Shown here: positions 55,632-64,000 of the stretch, piece after piece
How positions within the stretch are numbered: the first letter of the stretch is position 1
Layout of the letters: every line of letters starts with the position of its first letter
Source: Telluria antibiotica
GTDB taxonomy: Bacteria; Pseudomonadota; Gammaproteobacteria; Burkholderiales; Burkholderiaceae_D
Length of the DNA: 64,000 bases
Assembly: GCF_011682055.1 (NCBI RefSeq)
Contig: NZ_JAAQOM010000006.1
Coordinates: forward strand, 124,001 to 188,000
Direction: 5' to 3'
Made by a program: the position numbers and the translations under genes
The notes under the pieces: model-generated
Database searches by the model: none
Told to the model about the DNA's origin: nothing
What the model saw: only the letters and a program-made list of their open reading frames with translations

Positions 55632-57654
55632 GCTGGTCGATCGGGAGGTCGTTGGAATCGGTGTCGCGCGGGTCGGGCTCGCCGTCCGGGAGCGGCGGCG
55701 GCTCGCCCAGCGGCAGCGTGAATTCGAAGCAGGCGCCGGCATCCGGCAGGTTGCGTGCATGCATGCGGCCGCCGTGGGCCTCCACGATGGCGCGGCAGAT
55801 GGCGAGTCCCAGTCCCACGCCTGCGATCGAAGATTCCTGCCGGCCGCGTACGAATTTCTCGAACAACGCGTCCTCGCGACCCGCCGGCAGGCCGGGCCCG
55901 TCGTCGCACACGGCCACGCGCAATTCCCCGTCCTCGGCGCGTGCGACGACCGTGACGCGCGCGTGCGGCGGCGTGTACTTGCCCGCGTTTTCCAGCAGGT
56001 TGCACAACACGCGCTCGAGCAACGTGGCGTCGAACCGCACGAGCGGCAGGCCGCGCGGGATGTCCGTGCCCACGGTACGCGTCCCCAGCTGCCAGCGGCA
56101 CACCCGCAACGCGCTGCCGATCGCCTCTTCCACGAGCTGCCACTGCAGGTTCAGCTTCACGCCGCCGCTCTGGATGCGCGCCATGTCGAGCAGGTTCGCG
56201 ACGAGGGTGCTCATGCGCCGCGCTTCGTCGCGCAGCGCGTTGGCCAGTTCCATCTGCGCCGCCGCCAGCGGTGGCCGCGACAGGGTCAGCGACTCGGACA
56301 GGCCGACGAGCCCCGTCAGCGGCGTGCGCAAGTCGTGCGACAGCGCGGCCAGCAGCGAATTGCGCAGGCGCTCGCCTTCCATGCGCACGACGGCGTCCTG
56401 CGCCACGTCGACGTAATGCACGCGTTCCAGCGCGATGGCGGCCAGCGCGGCGAAGGCGTCCAGCAGTTCGCGCCGTTCCGGCACGAGCAGCGCCGCGACG
56501 TCCGGCACGCGCACGGCGAGCACGCCGCGCGAACGCATCGGCGCCAGCAGCGGCAGGTACAAATAGGGATTGCTGGGCAAGGTGGACGTGCCGGCACCGG
56601 ACGGCGCCGCGTGATCGAACGACCACTGTGCGGCCGCCATGTCCAGCACGCTCAGGACGGGCGGCCGGTCTTCCGCGGTCGCGTCGGCGGCGGGCCAGCG
56701 CAGCCGGCCGCCGTCGTCCGGCAGCAGGATGGCGGCGCGCGCATCGAACGTGCGTGCGAGGAAGCGCCGCGTAATCTCGAACACCTGCTCCGTCTGCAGC
56801 GCGACGGACAGCGCACGGGCAAATTCGTACAGCGCGCGGGTGCGGGCCTCGCGTCCGATCGCGGCCTGCGCCTGTTCGCGCAAATCGGACGTCAGGCGCG
56901 CCGTGATCCAGCCGACGGCCAGCATCACCGCGAGTGCGACGGCATATTTGAATTCGCTGACGTCGTACTGGCGGCGCGGTGCCGCCGCGACGAGCGCGCA
57001 AAATCCGACCAGCGTCGCGGCGATCGCGGGGCCGCGTCCGAGCCGGATCGCGACGAGCACCACCGTCAGCAGGAACAGCATGGCGACGTTCGCGACGTCC
57101 AGCAGCGGCAGCAGCGGCAGTGCGACGATCGCGGTGGCGAGGCTGGCGCCGGCGGCGGCCAGGTAACGGCGCGGTGCGAGCGTGCCATCCGCGCGCGCGT
57201 CCGCCGCGTCACCGGACGCGGACTGCGCTGCGCCGGATGACGTCACCTGGACGAGATCGAGGCCGGGCGTCGCCTGCGCGAGCCGCTGAGCGAACGAGGC
57301 GCGCCACCACGGGGTCGTACCGTCGCGTGCCACCACGGCCGTCGCGCAGCCGTGGCGGCGCGCGTAGCCGGCGACGACGGCCGCCGCATCGTGCCCTTCC
57401 AGCACGGCCGTCACCGCGCCTTGCGCGTGCGCGCGGCGCAGCAGTTCGAGCGTGCAGAGGCGCGCGGCCTCGCCGCGGCGGCGCGTCTGCGCGTTCTCGA
57501 CGAGCACCGCGTGCCACGGGCCGCCCGTGAGCGTCGCGAGCCGCGCGGCCGCGGCCACCGTGGCCTCGTCGGCCGCGCCGGCGCCGAGCACGGCCAGCAC
57601 GCCGTGGCCCGCCTGGGCGAAACCGGATGGATTCGGGATGTCGGAACTCTGCAT
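55621..57654 (-). CDS. KdpD-like sensor histidine kinase lacking the N-terminal KdpD domain
   Basis: A 677-residue kinase, against about 890 for full KdpD. Residues 10-130 look like a Usp-like domain with ARRHGCATAVVARDG. Then come four close-packed membrane segments (DUF4118, about 165-265), a GAF-like domain, the dimerization/phosphoacceptor box SHDLRTPLTGLVG (His440) and an ATPase domain (LLENAGKYTPPHA, DDGPGLP, GVGLGLAIC). The usual N-terminal KdpD domain with its Walker motifs is missing, so ATP-linked or stimulus control may differ. It is the partner of KdpE and divergent from the KimA-type gene. Confidence 0.88.
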   Translation of the reverse strand: MQSSDIPNPSGFAQAGHGVLAVLGAGAADEATVAAAARLATLTGGPWHAVLVENAQTRRRGEAARLCTLELLRRAHAQGAVTAVLEGHDAAAVVAGYARRHGCATAVVARDGTTPWWRASFAQRLAQATPGLDLVQVTSSGAAQSASGDAADARADGTLAPRRYLAAAGASLATAIVALPLLPLLDVANVAMLFLLTVVLVAIRLGRGPAIAATLVGFCALVAAAPRRQYDVSEFKYAVALAVMLAVGWITARLTSDLREQAQAAIGREARTRALYEFARALSVALQTEQVFEITRRFLARTFDARAAILLPDDGGRLRWPAADATAEDRPPVLSVLDMAAAQWSFDHAAPSGAGTSTLPSNPYLYLPLLAPMRSRGVLAVRVPDVAALLVPERRELLDAFAALAAIALERVHYVDVAQDAVVRMEGERLRNSLLAALSHDLRTPLTGLVGLSESLTLSRPPLAAAQMELANALRDEARRMSTLVANLLDMARIQSGGVKLNLQWQLVEEAIGSALRVCRWQLGTRTVGTDIPRGLPLVRFDATLLERVLCNLLENAGKYTPPHARVTVVARAEDGELRVAVCDDGPGLPAGREDALFEKFVRGRQESSIAGVGLGLAICRAIVEAHGGRMHARNLPDAGACFEFTLPLGEPPPLPDGEPDPRDTDSNDLPIDQHEQ

Positions 57655-57697
57655 GCGTGGATGGTAAGCGATCGCCCGTAAAAGCGGCATAAAAATC

Positions 57698-57730
57698 GCG
57701 GCGTTTACGCGGCGTTTACACGGCCCCGCC
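57698..57730. promoter_or_regulatory. KdpE-box-like sequence between kdpD-like and KimA-type genes
   Basis: CGGCGTTTACG and CGGCGTTTACA repeat directly with an 11-bp period, followed by CGGCCCCGCCC. The TTTACAC...CCCCGCCC part resembles the KdpE site of the E. coli kdp promoter as I remember it. The 11-bp period (one helix turn) suits an OmpR-type dimer. It is about 70 nt upstream of the KimA-type ATG. Confidence 0.5.
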
Positions 57731-57799
57731 CACCATTTACGACAATTTTCGGGGCACGACCCTATCGTGGGAGCATTGTTCCACGCCCCCCTCGCACCC

Positions 57800-59761
57800 A
57801 TGGCATCCACACTCACCAACCTGCGTACCGCCCTGCTCGGCCGGCCCCTCGACCCGCTGCGCCGGGACACCCGCCACTCCCTCACGCTCGCCGCTTTCCT
57901 GGCCTGGGTCGGCCTCGGCGCGGACGGCCTGTCGTCGTCGGCCTACGGCCCCGAGGAAGCGTTCAAGGCGCTGGGCGGCCACGCTCACTTCAGCCTGTAT
58001 CTCGCGCTGGCGACGGCGGCCACCGTCTTCATCATCGCCTTCGCCTACAACCAGGTGATCGAACTGTTCCCGACCGGTGGCGGCGGCTACCGCATCGCCA
58101 CCGTCCTGCTCGGACCGCACGCGGGCCTCGTGTCGGGAGCCGCCCTCGTCGTCGACTATGTGCTGACCGTCGCGATCTCGATCGCCAGCGGCGTCGACGC
58201 GCTGTTCTCGCTGCTGCCGCTCGCATTCCAGGCGTGGAAATTGGGTGCTGAACTGGGCCTCGTCGTCCTGCTGCTGTGGCTGAACCTGCGCGGCGTGAAG
58301 GAATCGATCAAGGTCCTGCTGCCGATCTTCCTCGGCTTCGTCGTCACGCACTTCCTCGTGATCGTGTACGGCGTCGCGGTGCAGGCCGGCCACATCCCCG
58401 CGCTGCTGCCAGACACCGTGCGCGAAACGACGGGCCTCGCCGGCCGGACGTCGTGGTTCTTCACGCTCGCCCTGCTGCTGAAAGCCTATTCGCTGGGCGG
58501 CGGCACGTACACGGGCATCGAGGCCGTGTCGAACAACGTCAACTCGCTCGTGGAACCGCGCGTGCGCACGGGCCGCATGACGATGCTGTACATGGCCTGC
58601 AGCCTCGCGTTCACGGCGGGCGGCATCATCTTCCTGTACCTGCTGTGGCATGCGACGCCGCAGGACGGCCAGACGTTGAATGCCGTCGCCTTCCGCGCCA
58701 TCCTCGCGCACGCCGGCTTGAGCGGTCCGCTGCTGGGCATCGCCCTCGCCGTCACGCTGGCGTGCGAGGCGGGCCTGCTGCTCGTCGCCGCGAATACCGG
58801 CTTCCTGGGCGGCCCCGCCGTGCTGGCGAACATGGCACAGGATTCGTGGGTGCCGCACCAGTTCCGCTACCTGTCGAGCCGCCTCGTCACGCAGAACGGC
58901 GTGCTGCTGCTGGGTGTCGCGGCCGCCCTCGTGCTGCTGGCCAGTGGCGGCCGGGTCGACCTGCTCGTCGTCCTGTACAGCATCAACGTGTTCCTCACGT
59001 TCAGCCTGTCGCTGCTGGGCCTGTGCCGCTACTGGCTGCGCCACCGCGGCGACGCCGGCTGGATGCGCCGCCTGCTGCTGTCGATGTGCGGCCTGGCCGT
59101 CACTGCCAGCATCCTCGTCGTCACCGTGGTGGAAAAATTCATGGAAGGCGGCTGGGTCACGATCGTACTGACGGGCCTCGTCGTCGTGCTGTGCCTCGCC
59201 GTGCGCGCCCACTATGCCGACACGCGCGCGCGGATCGCCGACGTCGACCGCGTGTTCGCGGCGCAGCCGGCGGGCCCGTGCACGGACACGCCGGCACCGG
59301 CGCCGGACGCACCGACGGCCGTGTTCATCGTCGGCAGCTCACGCGGCGGCGGCTTGCACGCGCTGTTGTGGGTGCAGCGGATGTTTCCCGGCCACTTCAA
59401 GAACGTCGTGTTCGTGGCCGCCCGCGCCGTCGACGCGCACGCCTACGGCGGCGAAGGCGAGATCGAGGTGCTGCGCGCGAAGGCCGAGACAACGCTCGAC
59501 CACTTCGTCAAGTTCTGCCGCAGCCACGGTATCCCGGCCACGTCGCGCCTCGGGTTCGGGACGGACGCCGTCGCGACGTTGACGGAGATGTGCCGCGACC
59601 TGGCCGGCGAATTCCCGCACGCCGTGTTCTTCACGAGCCGCCTCGTGTTCCAGCGCGATAACCTGTTCACGCGGCTGCTGCACAACCAGGCAGCCCTCGC
59701 GATCCAGCGCCGGTTGCACTTCGACGGGCTGCAGATGATCATCCTGCCGATGAAGGTCTAG
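57800..59761 (+). CDS. KimA-type (KUP/APC superfamily) potassium importer
   Basis: A 653-residue protein with about 12 membrane segments and a cytoplasmic C-terminal domain of about 170 residues. DGLSSSAYGPEEA, FPTGGGGYRIATV, VVDYVLTVAISIASGVDA, LLVAANTGFLGGPA and the C-terminal LLHNQAALAIQRRL all match the B. subtilis KimA pattern, so K+/H+ symport is more likely than amino-acid transport. I chose ATG at 57800; an in-frame GTG at 57767 is less likely. It is divergent from kdpD/kdpE and followed by an intrinsic terminator. Confidence 0.85.
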   Translation: MASTLTNLRTALLGRPLDPLRRDTRHSLTLAAFLAWVGLGADGLSSSAYGPEEAFKALGGHAHFSLYLALATAATVFIIAFAYNQVIELFPTGGGGYRIATVLLGPHAGLVSGAALVVDYVLTVAISIASGVDALFSLLPLAFQAWKLGAELGLVVLLLWLNLRGVKESIKVLLPIFLGFVVTHFLVIVYGVAVQAGHIPALLPDTVRETTGLAGRTSWFFTLALLLKAYSLGGGTYTGIEAVSNNVNSLVEPRVRTGRMTMLYMACSLAFTAGGIIFLYLLWHATPQDGQTLNAVAFRAILAHAGLSGPLLGIALAVTLACEAGLLLVAANTGFLGGPAVLANMAQDSWVPHQFRYLSSRLVTQNGVLLLGVAAALVLLASGGRVDLLVVLYSINVFLTFSLSLLGLCRYWLRHRGDAGWMRRLLLSMCGLAVTASILVVTVVEKFMEGGWVTIVLTGLVVVLCLAVRAHYADTRARIADVDRVFAAQPAGPCTDTPAPAPDAPTAVFIVGSSRGGGLHALLWVQRMFPGHFKNVVFVAARAVDAHAYGGEGEIEVLRAKAETTLDHFVKFCRSHGIPATSRLGFGTDAVATLTEMCRDLAGEFPHAVFFTSRLVFQRDNLFTRLLHNQAALAIQRRLHFDGLQMIILPMKV

Positions 59762-59766
59762 GAACG

Positions 59767-59793
59767 AAAAAAGGGCGGCAAGTGCCGCCCTTT
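59767..59793. terminator. Bidirectional intrinsic terminator
   Basis: AAAGGGCGGCA and TGCCGCCCTTT form an 11-bp stem with a 2-nt loop, flanked by A-rich sequence on the left and TTTCGTT on the right. It separates the KimA-type gene from the converging TonB receptor. Confidence 0.85.
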
Positions 59794-59823
59794 CGTTGAT
59801 TCCAGCGCTATGCGCCGGCTACA

Positions 59824-62800
59824 TCACCAGAAGGCATAGCCCATCGAGACGCGGAAGCTGCGCCCCGGCGCGTACACGGAGCGGAGCGAGTAGCCGAAGC
59901 TCTGCTGTTGCGTCTGCCTCGTGACGGCATTGGTCAGGTTGCTGACGTTGGCGCTGGCATACAGGTTGTCGTTGAACTTGTAGTTCAGGCCACCGTCCCA
60001 CTGGCCGGTCGCTTCCTGCCACACCGGCAAGCCCCAGCCCACGTCCTTCGGCGCCACACCGCCGTTCGCGGCGATACGTGCCGGATCGGCGCTCGTACCA
60101 TCCCAGCCGTTTGCCCCGTACGCGTTCGTGGCTTGCAAGAAGCGGTCACGCCAGCTGTAGGCCAGCCGCAGCGACACCGGGCCCCGGTCGTACATCAGCG
60201 CAAAGTTGAATGCGCGTCGCGACAGGTACGGCACCGGCAGGTCCTTGAACGGCATGCCGTTCGTATCGCAACCGTACAGGTTGCCGGCGACGCCCGAGTT
60301 GCCGCTCTGGCAATACTTGAGGTCGAAGGGGTGGTAGAGCGACTGCTTGCCCTTCAGGTAGGTGAAGTTCGACGAGACGCCGAATCCCTTCATCCAGTCG
60401 GGCAATGCCTTGTCCAGCACCGGCAACTTGTCGAGGTAGGTCATGCCCGCCACTTCGATGCCGACCTCCCACAGCCGGGCCGCGTTCGCCGGTCCGGTGA
60501 CGAGGAAGTCCTGGTCGTTACCTGCCAGGTCCTTGAGGGTCCGGACATAGCTTTCGGTCATGATGATGTCCTTGACCTTTTTCGCGAAGAACGCGGTCGT
60601 CAGCGACTGGCCGTCACGTGGATACCATTCCAGGGTCAGGTCGAGGCCGGTCGACTTCAGGGGCTTCAGTTGTGCGTTGCCGCTGTTGGTGCCGGTGTAC
60701 TTCACAAACGCGATCTTCGAGCCGGACGAATCCCAGATCGGCTGCTGGTTCAGCGTGATGTATTCCTGCAGTTGGTCGAAGCCGGGACGGTAGATGTTCT
60801 TCGACAGCGCCAGGCGCGACTGCAGCTTGTCCGACCAGTTCACCTTCACGTTCAAGCTCGGGATCACGTCGATGTGGCTGCCCCCGGCATCCAGCTTCTG
60901 GTCGATCTCGCCGAACCGCGGCAGGGTCGGGTCCGTCGACGGCGAATAGCCCGGCTTGAAGATCGTGTACCCGTGGGCGATCGATTTCGTCCGGACCACC
61001 CGCACGCCGGTATTGCCGTCGACAGGGAAGCGCCAGTCGTCGAAGCCGAAGCGCAACGTGCCGTAGATGGCCTGCGTCCCTTCGCTGTGCTTGCTGATGT
61101 CCTTCGGTTGGTCGGTGAACGCAAGAGGTTGCCAATCCTTGTTGTAGTCGGCGCACTTGGCGGCCCGGTCCGGGTCGTTCGTGTACGCGGCCGCGTCCTG
61201 GCATTGCTTGATGCGGAGGTCCATCAACTGCTTGTATTGATTCTGCCAGTAAGTCTGCACAAGCGGCATGGATGCCGTCACGATCGGGGGCGGAGCGGCC
61301 ATCTTGCCAGCGAAGAAGTCGGGGAACGCGAACGCTTCCACACCGCCCGGGATCTGGTAGTTACCCAGGTAGGGGTAGTTGGCCCTGCTGCCCTTCGCGT
61401 CTGTCGGGGTCGGCAGTGTTCCCGGCACCTTGGTCTGCGTGATGCCCCAGGGTTCCGCGATCGATGTCCAGGTGTTGCCCGAGGCATTCTGCTTGGTCGA
61501 CGAGCGTTCCGTCACGCGCACGCCGAAACGGAAGTCGCGCAGCACGGGACTGTCGAACGTGTACTTGGCGTCTGCCTTCCATGCATACAAGTCGGCCTTG
61601 GCCCGGTTGAGGGCGGGCTGGACCGAATCCCAGAAATAGTTGTTGGGGTCGGCCAGGAATTTCGCGGCCGCCGGATCGAACGACAGCTTCGGCATCGAAC
61701 CGGTGACGTCCATCGTCATGCTCGGCACGAACGTACCGAGGTTGACCAGCGCACCGTCGGCGTGGTTCGTGGCGTGGACCCATTGCAGGTCGTTCTGGAA
61801 GACCCAGCTCTCGTTGGCCCGCCACTTGGCGTTCCAGGCCAGTTCGCGGGTACGTGCGCCCACGTGGCTGAGGTTCGCGGTCGTGCCCATGTTCAGGCCG
61901 CCCGCCGCGTACTGGTTCAGGCCTTTACCGGCCGGATAGGTCAGCGTGCCCGACTGGAAGACGCCCTTGTCGTCGAACTTGGCATTGGAATACTGGGTGT
62001 CGTACGCGTACGCCCCCGCCGTGAAGATGCTGTGATTTGCGTCGGTCTGGGTGTAATCGGAGTCGAAATAGGTCAGCGCCGTCTCGAAGTTGTCCTTCTT
62101 CCACTGCAGCGCGCCGTAGAAGCCCTTGCGTTCCGATACGCCGTCGCCCGTACCCCACGAGGCGCTGTCCGGTACCCACACCGTCTTGCCGGGGACGACG
62201 TCGTTCGTGCGCGGATAGTACGCCGACAGGCCCATCGAGTCGTAGCGGGACTTGAACTTGTTGTACGAGAGATCGACGAGGGCGCCGAATTCGCCGTAGC
62301 GCGTGTTCCACCGGTTCGAATACAGGCCCGAGACGGCCGGCGAATTCTTCTTCCCGAGCGCGGTATAGTTGTCCGACAGGGACAGCGCGCCCATCGCGCC
62401 TTTCTGGTCGAACGGCAGGCGCGTGCGCAGGTTGATCTGGCTGCTGATGCCGCCCTCCACCAGTTCGGAAGACGGGTTCTTGTACACGTCCACGGCCGCC
62501 ATCAGTTCCGGCGGCACGTCGCTCCAGCTCAGTTCGCGTCCCGGCCAGCCGGCCGAAAAGCTCTCCCGCCCGTTCAGCGTGGACGACCCCCACGACAGGC
62601 CGCGCACCTGCACGCCCGACCCTTCGGCGGAGAACGCCAGCGAATCGCCGCCCAGGGGGCTGTTGTTCGAGCGCGAGCGGTTGCGGTCCATCGTAACGCC
62701 CACCACCCGCTGCAGCACCTCGGTGATCGACTTGTCCGGGAGCTTGCCAGCCTCGTCCGCCACGACGGAGTCGACGACCTGCTCGGCTTCCTGCTTGATC

Positions 62801-62997
62801 TTCTGCGCGGTTTCCAGCGCCCTGCGCTGGCCGGTCACGACGACGGTGGTCGTGCTGCCGGTGTCCGCCGCGGCGGTCGCATCCGTCGTTTGTGCCTGAG
62901 CCGCGTAGCTGTACAGCATGGCGACCTGCGCCGCGGCTAACGCCAGCGCGGTCATCCTGATCGGCTTGCCGCCGACCTTCGTCTCAATTTTTTTCAT
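59824..62997 (-). CDS. Large TonB-dependent receptor
   Basis: A 1057-residue outer-membrane receptor. The signal peptide ends near AAQA before QTTDATA. The plug begins VVVTGQRRALETAQKIKQEA and contains VVADEAGKLPDKSITEVLQRV and GVQVRGLSWGSSTLNGRE. The barrel ends SFRVSMGYAFW, with aromatic last residues. Its plug is of the oligosaccharide type but clearly different from the two other receptors in the window. AGGA lies 8 nt before the ATG. It is 34 nt downstream of a secreted Ig-like protein gene on the same strand, so the two form an operon that continues beyond the window. Confidence 0.93.
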   Translation of the reverse strand: MKKIETKVGGKPIRMTALALAAAQVAMLYSYAAQAQTTDATAAADTGSTTTVVVTGQRRALETAQKIKQEAEQVVDSVVADEAGKLPDKSITEVLQRVVGVTMDRNRSRSNNSPLGGDSLAFSAEGSGVQVRGLSWGSSTLNGRESFSAGWPGRELSWSDVPPELMAAVDVYKNPSSELVEGGISSQINLRTRLPFDQKGAMGALSLSDNYTALGKKNSPAVSGLYSNRWNTRYGEFGALVDLSYNKFKSRYDSMGLSAYYPRTNDVVPGKTVWVPDSASWGTGDGVSERKGFYGALQWKKDNFETALTYFDSDYTQTDANHSIFTAGAYAYDTQYSNAKFDDKGVFQSGTLTYPAGKGLNQYAAGGLNMGTTANLSHVGARTRELAWNAKWRANESWVFQNDLQWVHATNHADGALVNLGTFVPSMTMDVTGSMPKLSFDPAAAKFLADPNNYFWDSVQPALNRAKADLYAWKADAKYTFDSPVLRDFRFGVRVTERSSTKQNASGNTWTSIAEPWGITQTKVPGTLPTPTDAKGSRANYPYLGNYQIPGGVEAFAFPDFFAGKMAAPPPIVTASMPLVQTYWQNQYKQLMDLRIKQCQDAAAYTNDPDRAAKCADYNKDWQPLAFTDQPKDISKHSEGTQAIYGTLRFGFDDWRFPVDGNTGVRVVRTKSIAHGYTIFKPGYSPSTDPTLPRFGEIDQKLDAGGSHIDVIPSLNVKVNWSDKLQSRLALSKNIYRPGFDQLQEYITLNQQPIWDSSGSKIAFVKYTGTNSGNAQLKPLKSTGLDLTLEWYPRDGQSLTTAFFAKKVKDIIMTESYVRTLKDLAGNDQDFLVTGPANAARLWEVGIEVAGMTYLDKLPVLDKALPDWMKGFGVSSNFTYLKGKQSLYHPFDLKYCQSGNSGVAGNLYGCDTNGMPFKDLPVPYLSRRAFNFALMYDRGPVSLRLAYSWRDRFLQATNAYGANGWDGTSADPARIAANGGVAPKDVGWGLPVWQEATGQWDGGLNYKFNDNLYASANVSNLTNAVTRQTQQQSFGYSLRSVYAPGRSFRVSMGYAFW

Positions 62998-63031
62998 TCT
63001 CTGATTCCTTTGTGGGATGTCCGACCCGCTG

Positions 63032-64000
63032 TCACTGGAAAACGATCGGCCCGGTCAACGTGAACTGGGTCTTGTAACCCGACGATCCGTTGGGCTGCAC
63101 TGCGGAGAACTTGATTTCGGATATCGCGTAGTCCTGCAGTTCGTTCCAGACATCCAGCCCGCTCAAGCCGCACGTCTCACCCAACGCGAACTTGTCCTTG
63201 AGGCCGATGCTGTAGTCCGCAGCGGCGGCCGTCGGCTGCACCGTGGCCTTCAGCGTCACGTGGCAGGCCTTGCCGTCCTTGGAGTTGAAGTGACTGATTC
63301 CCAGTTCGACGTTGAACTGGTTATTGGCCGAACTGAACCATTCGGTGTTCTGGGCGAGATTGAATTTCAGCGCCGCCTGGGCGTCGATACGCAGGCCTGC
63401 GGCACCTGGCCGGAAGTCGCCTGCCGGCCACCCGCTGTTGGCATCGAGATCGGTGGTCGCCAGGCCAGGGGCGAAGAGGAAGAACTGCGGTGCGTAGTTA
63501 TAGTCCCAGTCGGACGGTTGCGGGGCCGCGCCCCAGGTCACGGAATAGGTGTAGCTCCTGCCGTCGCTTGACACCTTCCGGTCGCACGCTTCCGGGCACC
63601 ACCATTGATTGCCCGGGCGCCCGATGACGCCTTCCTTGGAGTTGTCGGCATCCTTGTAACCGCTCAGGAACGTCAACGTAGCCGCCGTGGCCGTGCCGAT
63701 CGGGATATTCTTGTCGACCGTGATCGTTGCGTAGTGATCGTCGCCCTGGGCCGTGGCCGTGATGGTGCACATGCCGTTGGCGACCTTGGTCAGCGTCGTC
63801 CCGCTGACCGTGCACACGTCAGGCGTCTTGCTCGCGAAGCTGGTCGGGAGGCCCACGGCGGAGGTGGCCGCCAATTGGACGGGTGTCTTGTCCAGAGGCT
63901 GCGAGCCCGGATTGCGGAACACGAGTGCCGACTTGATCTTCGGGATGACGAACAGCTGCCGCGACGACGCGGGCGCATAGCCGTTGCCGCCGGCCTGGCT
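63032..64000 (-). CDS. Secreted-type protein with Ig-like repeat, N-terminus beyond the window
   Basis: The last 322 residues are present and the frame is open to the window edge, so the start is missing. Residues LVFRNPGSQPLDKTPVQL with TPDVCTVSGTTLTKVANGMC match the bacterial Ig-like repeat found in surface and adhesin proteins. The rest (from about TLTFLSGYKDADNSKEG) is a domain I do not recognise; it is rich in Trp, Asp and Asn and has five Cys in probable pairs. It ends 34 nt before the TonB receptor, so the product may be a surface glycan- or ligand-binding partner of that receptor. That role is inference from position. Confidence 0.8.
   Translation of the reverse strand, partial: SQAGGNGYAPASSRQLFVIPKIKSALVFRNPGSQPLDKTPVQLAATSAVGLPTSFASKTPDVCTVSGTTLTKVANGMCTITATAQGDDHYATITVDKNIPIGTATAATLTFLSGYKDADNSKEGVIGRPGNQWWCPEACDRKVSSDGRSYTYSVTWGAAPQPSDWDYNYAPQFFLFAPGLATTDLDANSGWPAGDFRPGAAGLRIDAQAALKFNLAQNTEWFSSANNQFNVELGISHFNSKDGKACHVTLKATVQPTAAAADYSIGLKDKFALGETCGLSGLDVWNELQDYAISEIKFSAVQPNGSSGYKTQFTLTGPIVFQ

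Noticed and set aside
57737..59212. 491-codon minus-strand frame rich in Gln, Asp and Glu opposite the KimA-type gene
   Set aside because: Looks like a charged coiled-coil protein but is the reverse of Leu/Val-rich membrane segments; composition is explained by the opposite gene.
59908..62940. 1010-codon plus-strand frame opposite the large TonB receptor
   Set aside because: Antisense shadow; no ribosome site and no domain features, while the minus strand encodes a complete receptor.

Overview
The window is about 64 kb of GC-rich Gram-negative DNA. Long TonB-dependent receptors, a Neisseria-type porin, SoxR, KdpE, a tricarballylate/citrate-type MHS permease and tryptophan halogenase/SapC/cupin sets beside a TonB receptor point to a polysaccharide-degrading betaproteobacterium. 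A Massilia/Telluria-like member of Oxalobacteraceae fits best. That assignment is inferred from gene content; no rRNA or other marker is present. I see no tRNA, rRNA, CRISPR array, insertion sequence or prophage.

Layout. (1) 0-6 kb: the end of a branched-chain 2-oxoacid dehydrogenase operon (E1-beta tail, E2, E3), a small hydrophilic protein, and a KefG-like flavoprotein overlapping a KefB/C-type K+/H+ antiporter. (2) 6-11 kb: TonB receptor plus GH43 with a LacI-type regulator; both promoters carry the same AT-rich operator-like sequence. (3) 11-13.5 kb: a DHH phosphoesterase-like protein, a small hypothetical, and soxR divergent from a SnoaL-like gene across a near-perfect SoxR box. (4) 13.5-21.7 kb: a minus-strand hemicellulose-type operon (GH43, GH2, then a sugar ABC importer with its own ATPase). 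(5) 21.9-24.3 kb: TlpA-like thioredoxin, Tat-type transglutaminase, MerT and MerP. (6) 24.3-26.7 kb: MFS exporter and a serine hydrolase lipoprotein.

(7) 26.8-49.6 kb is the centre of the window, a beta-glucan utilization region. It holds secreted GH16, a TonB receptor followed by halogenase-SapC-cupin-halogenase-acyltransferase, sugar MFS, glucokinase, GH3, GH1, a LacI regulator, and a sugar ABC importer. Five promoters (GH16, TonB receptor, GH3, GH1, ABC binding protein) carry versions of one 14-bp palindrome, TGGAAACGTTTCCA. Four of them have a readable TTGACA-type sigma-70 promoter beside it, and GH1 has only a good -10. This reads as one LacI-controlled regulon: GH16 cuts beta-1,3(4)-glucan, the receptor and ABC/MFS systems import the products, GH3 and GH1 release glucose, and glucokinase phosphorylates it. 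mntP with a yybP-ykoY (Mn2+) riboswitch sits inside this region but looks unrelated.

(8) 49.7-54 kb: a LysR regulator divergent from a porin, a periplasmic binding protein and an MHS permease, likely for an organic acid, followed by a second JmjC/cupin-like protein. (9) 54.9-59.8 kb: KdpE and a shortened KdpD-like kinase divergent from a KimA-type K+ importer, with a KdpE-box-like sequence between them and no kdpFABC. (10) 59.8-64 kb: another large TonB receptor preceded by a secreted Ig-like protein cut by the window edge.

A 24-bp REP-like hairpin repeat occurs four times in the first 18 kb. I found no clear new defence or mobile system. The least explained parts are the halogenase/SapC/cupin set inside the glucan regulon, the transglutaminase-MerTP cluster, and the KdpDE-KimA wiring.
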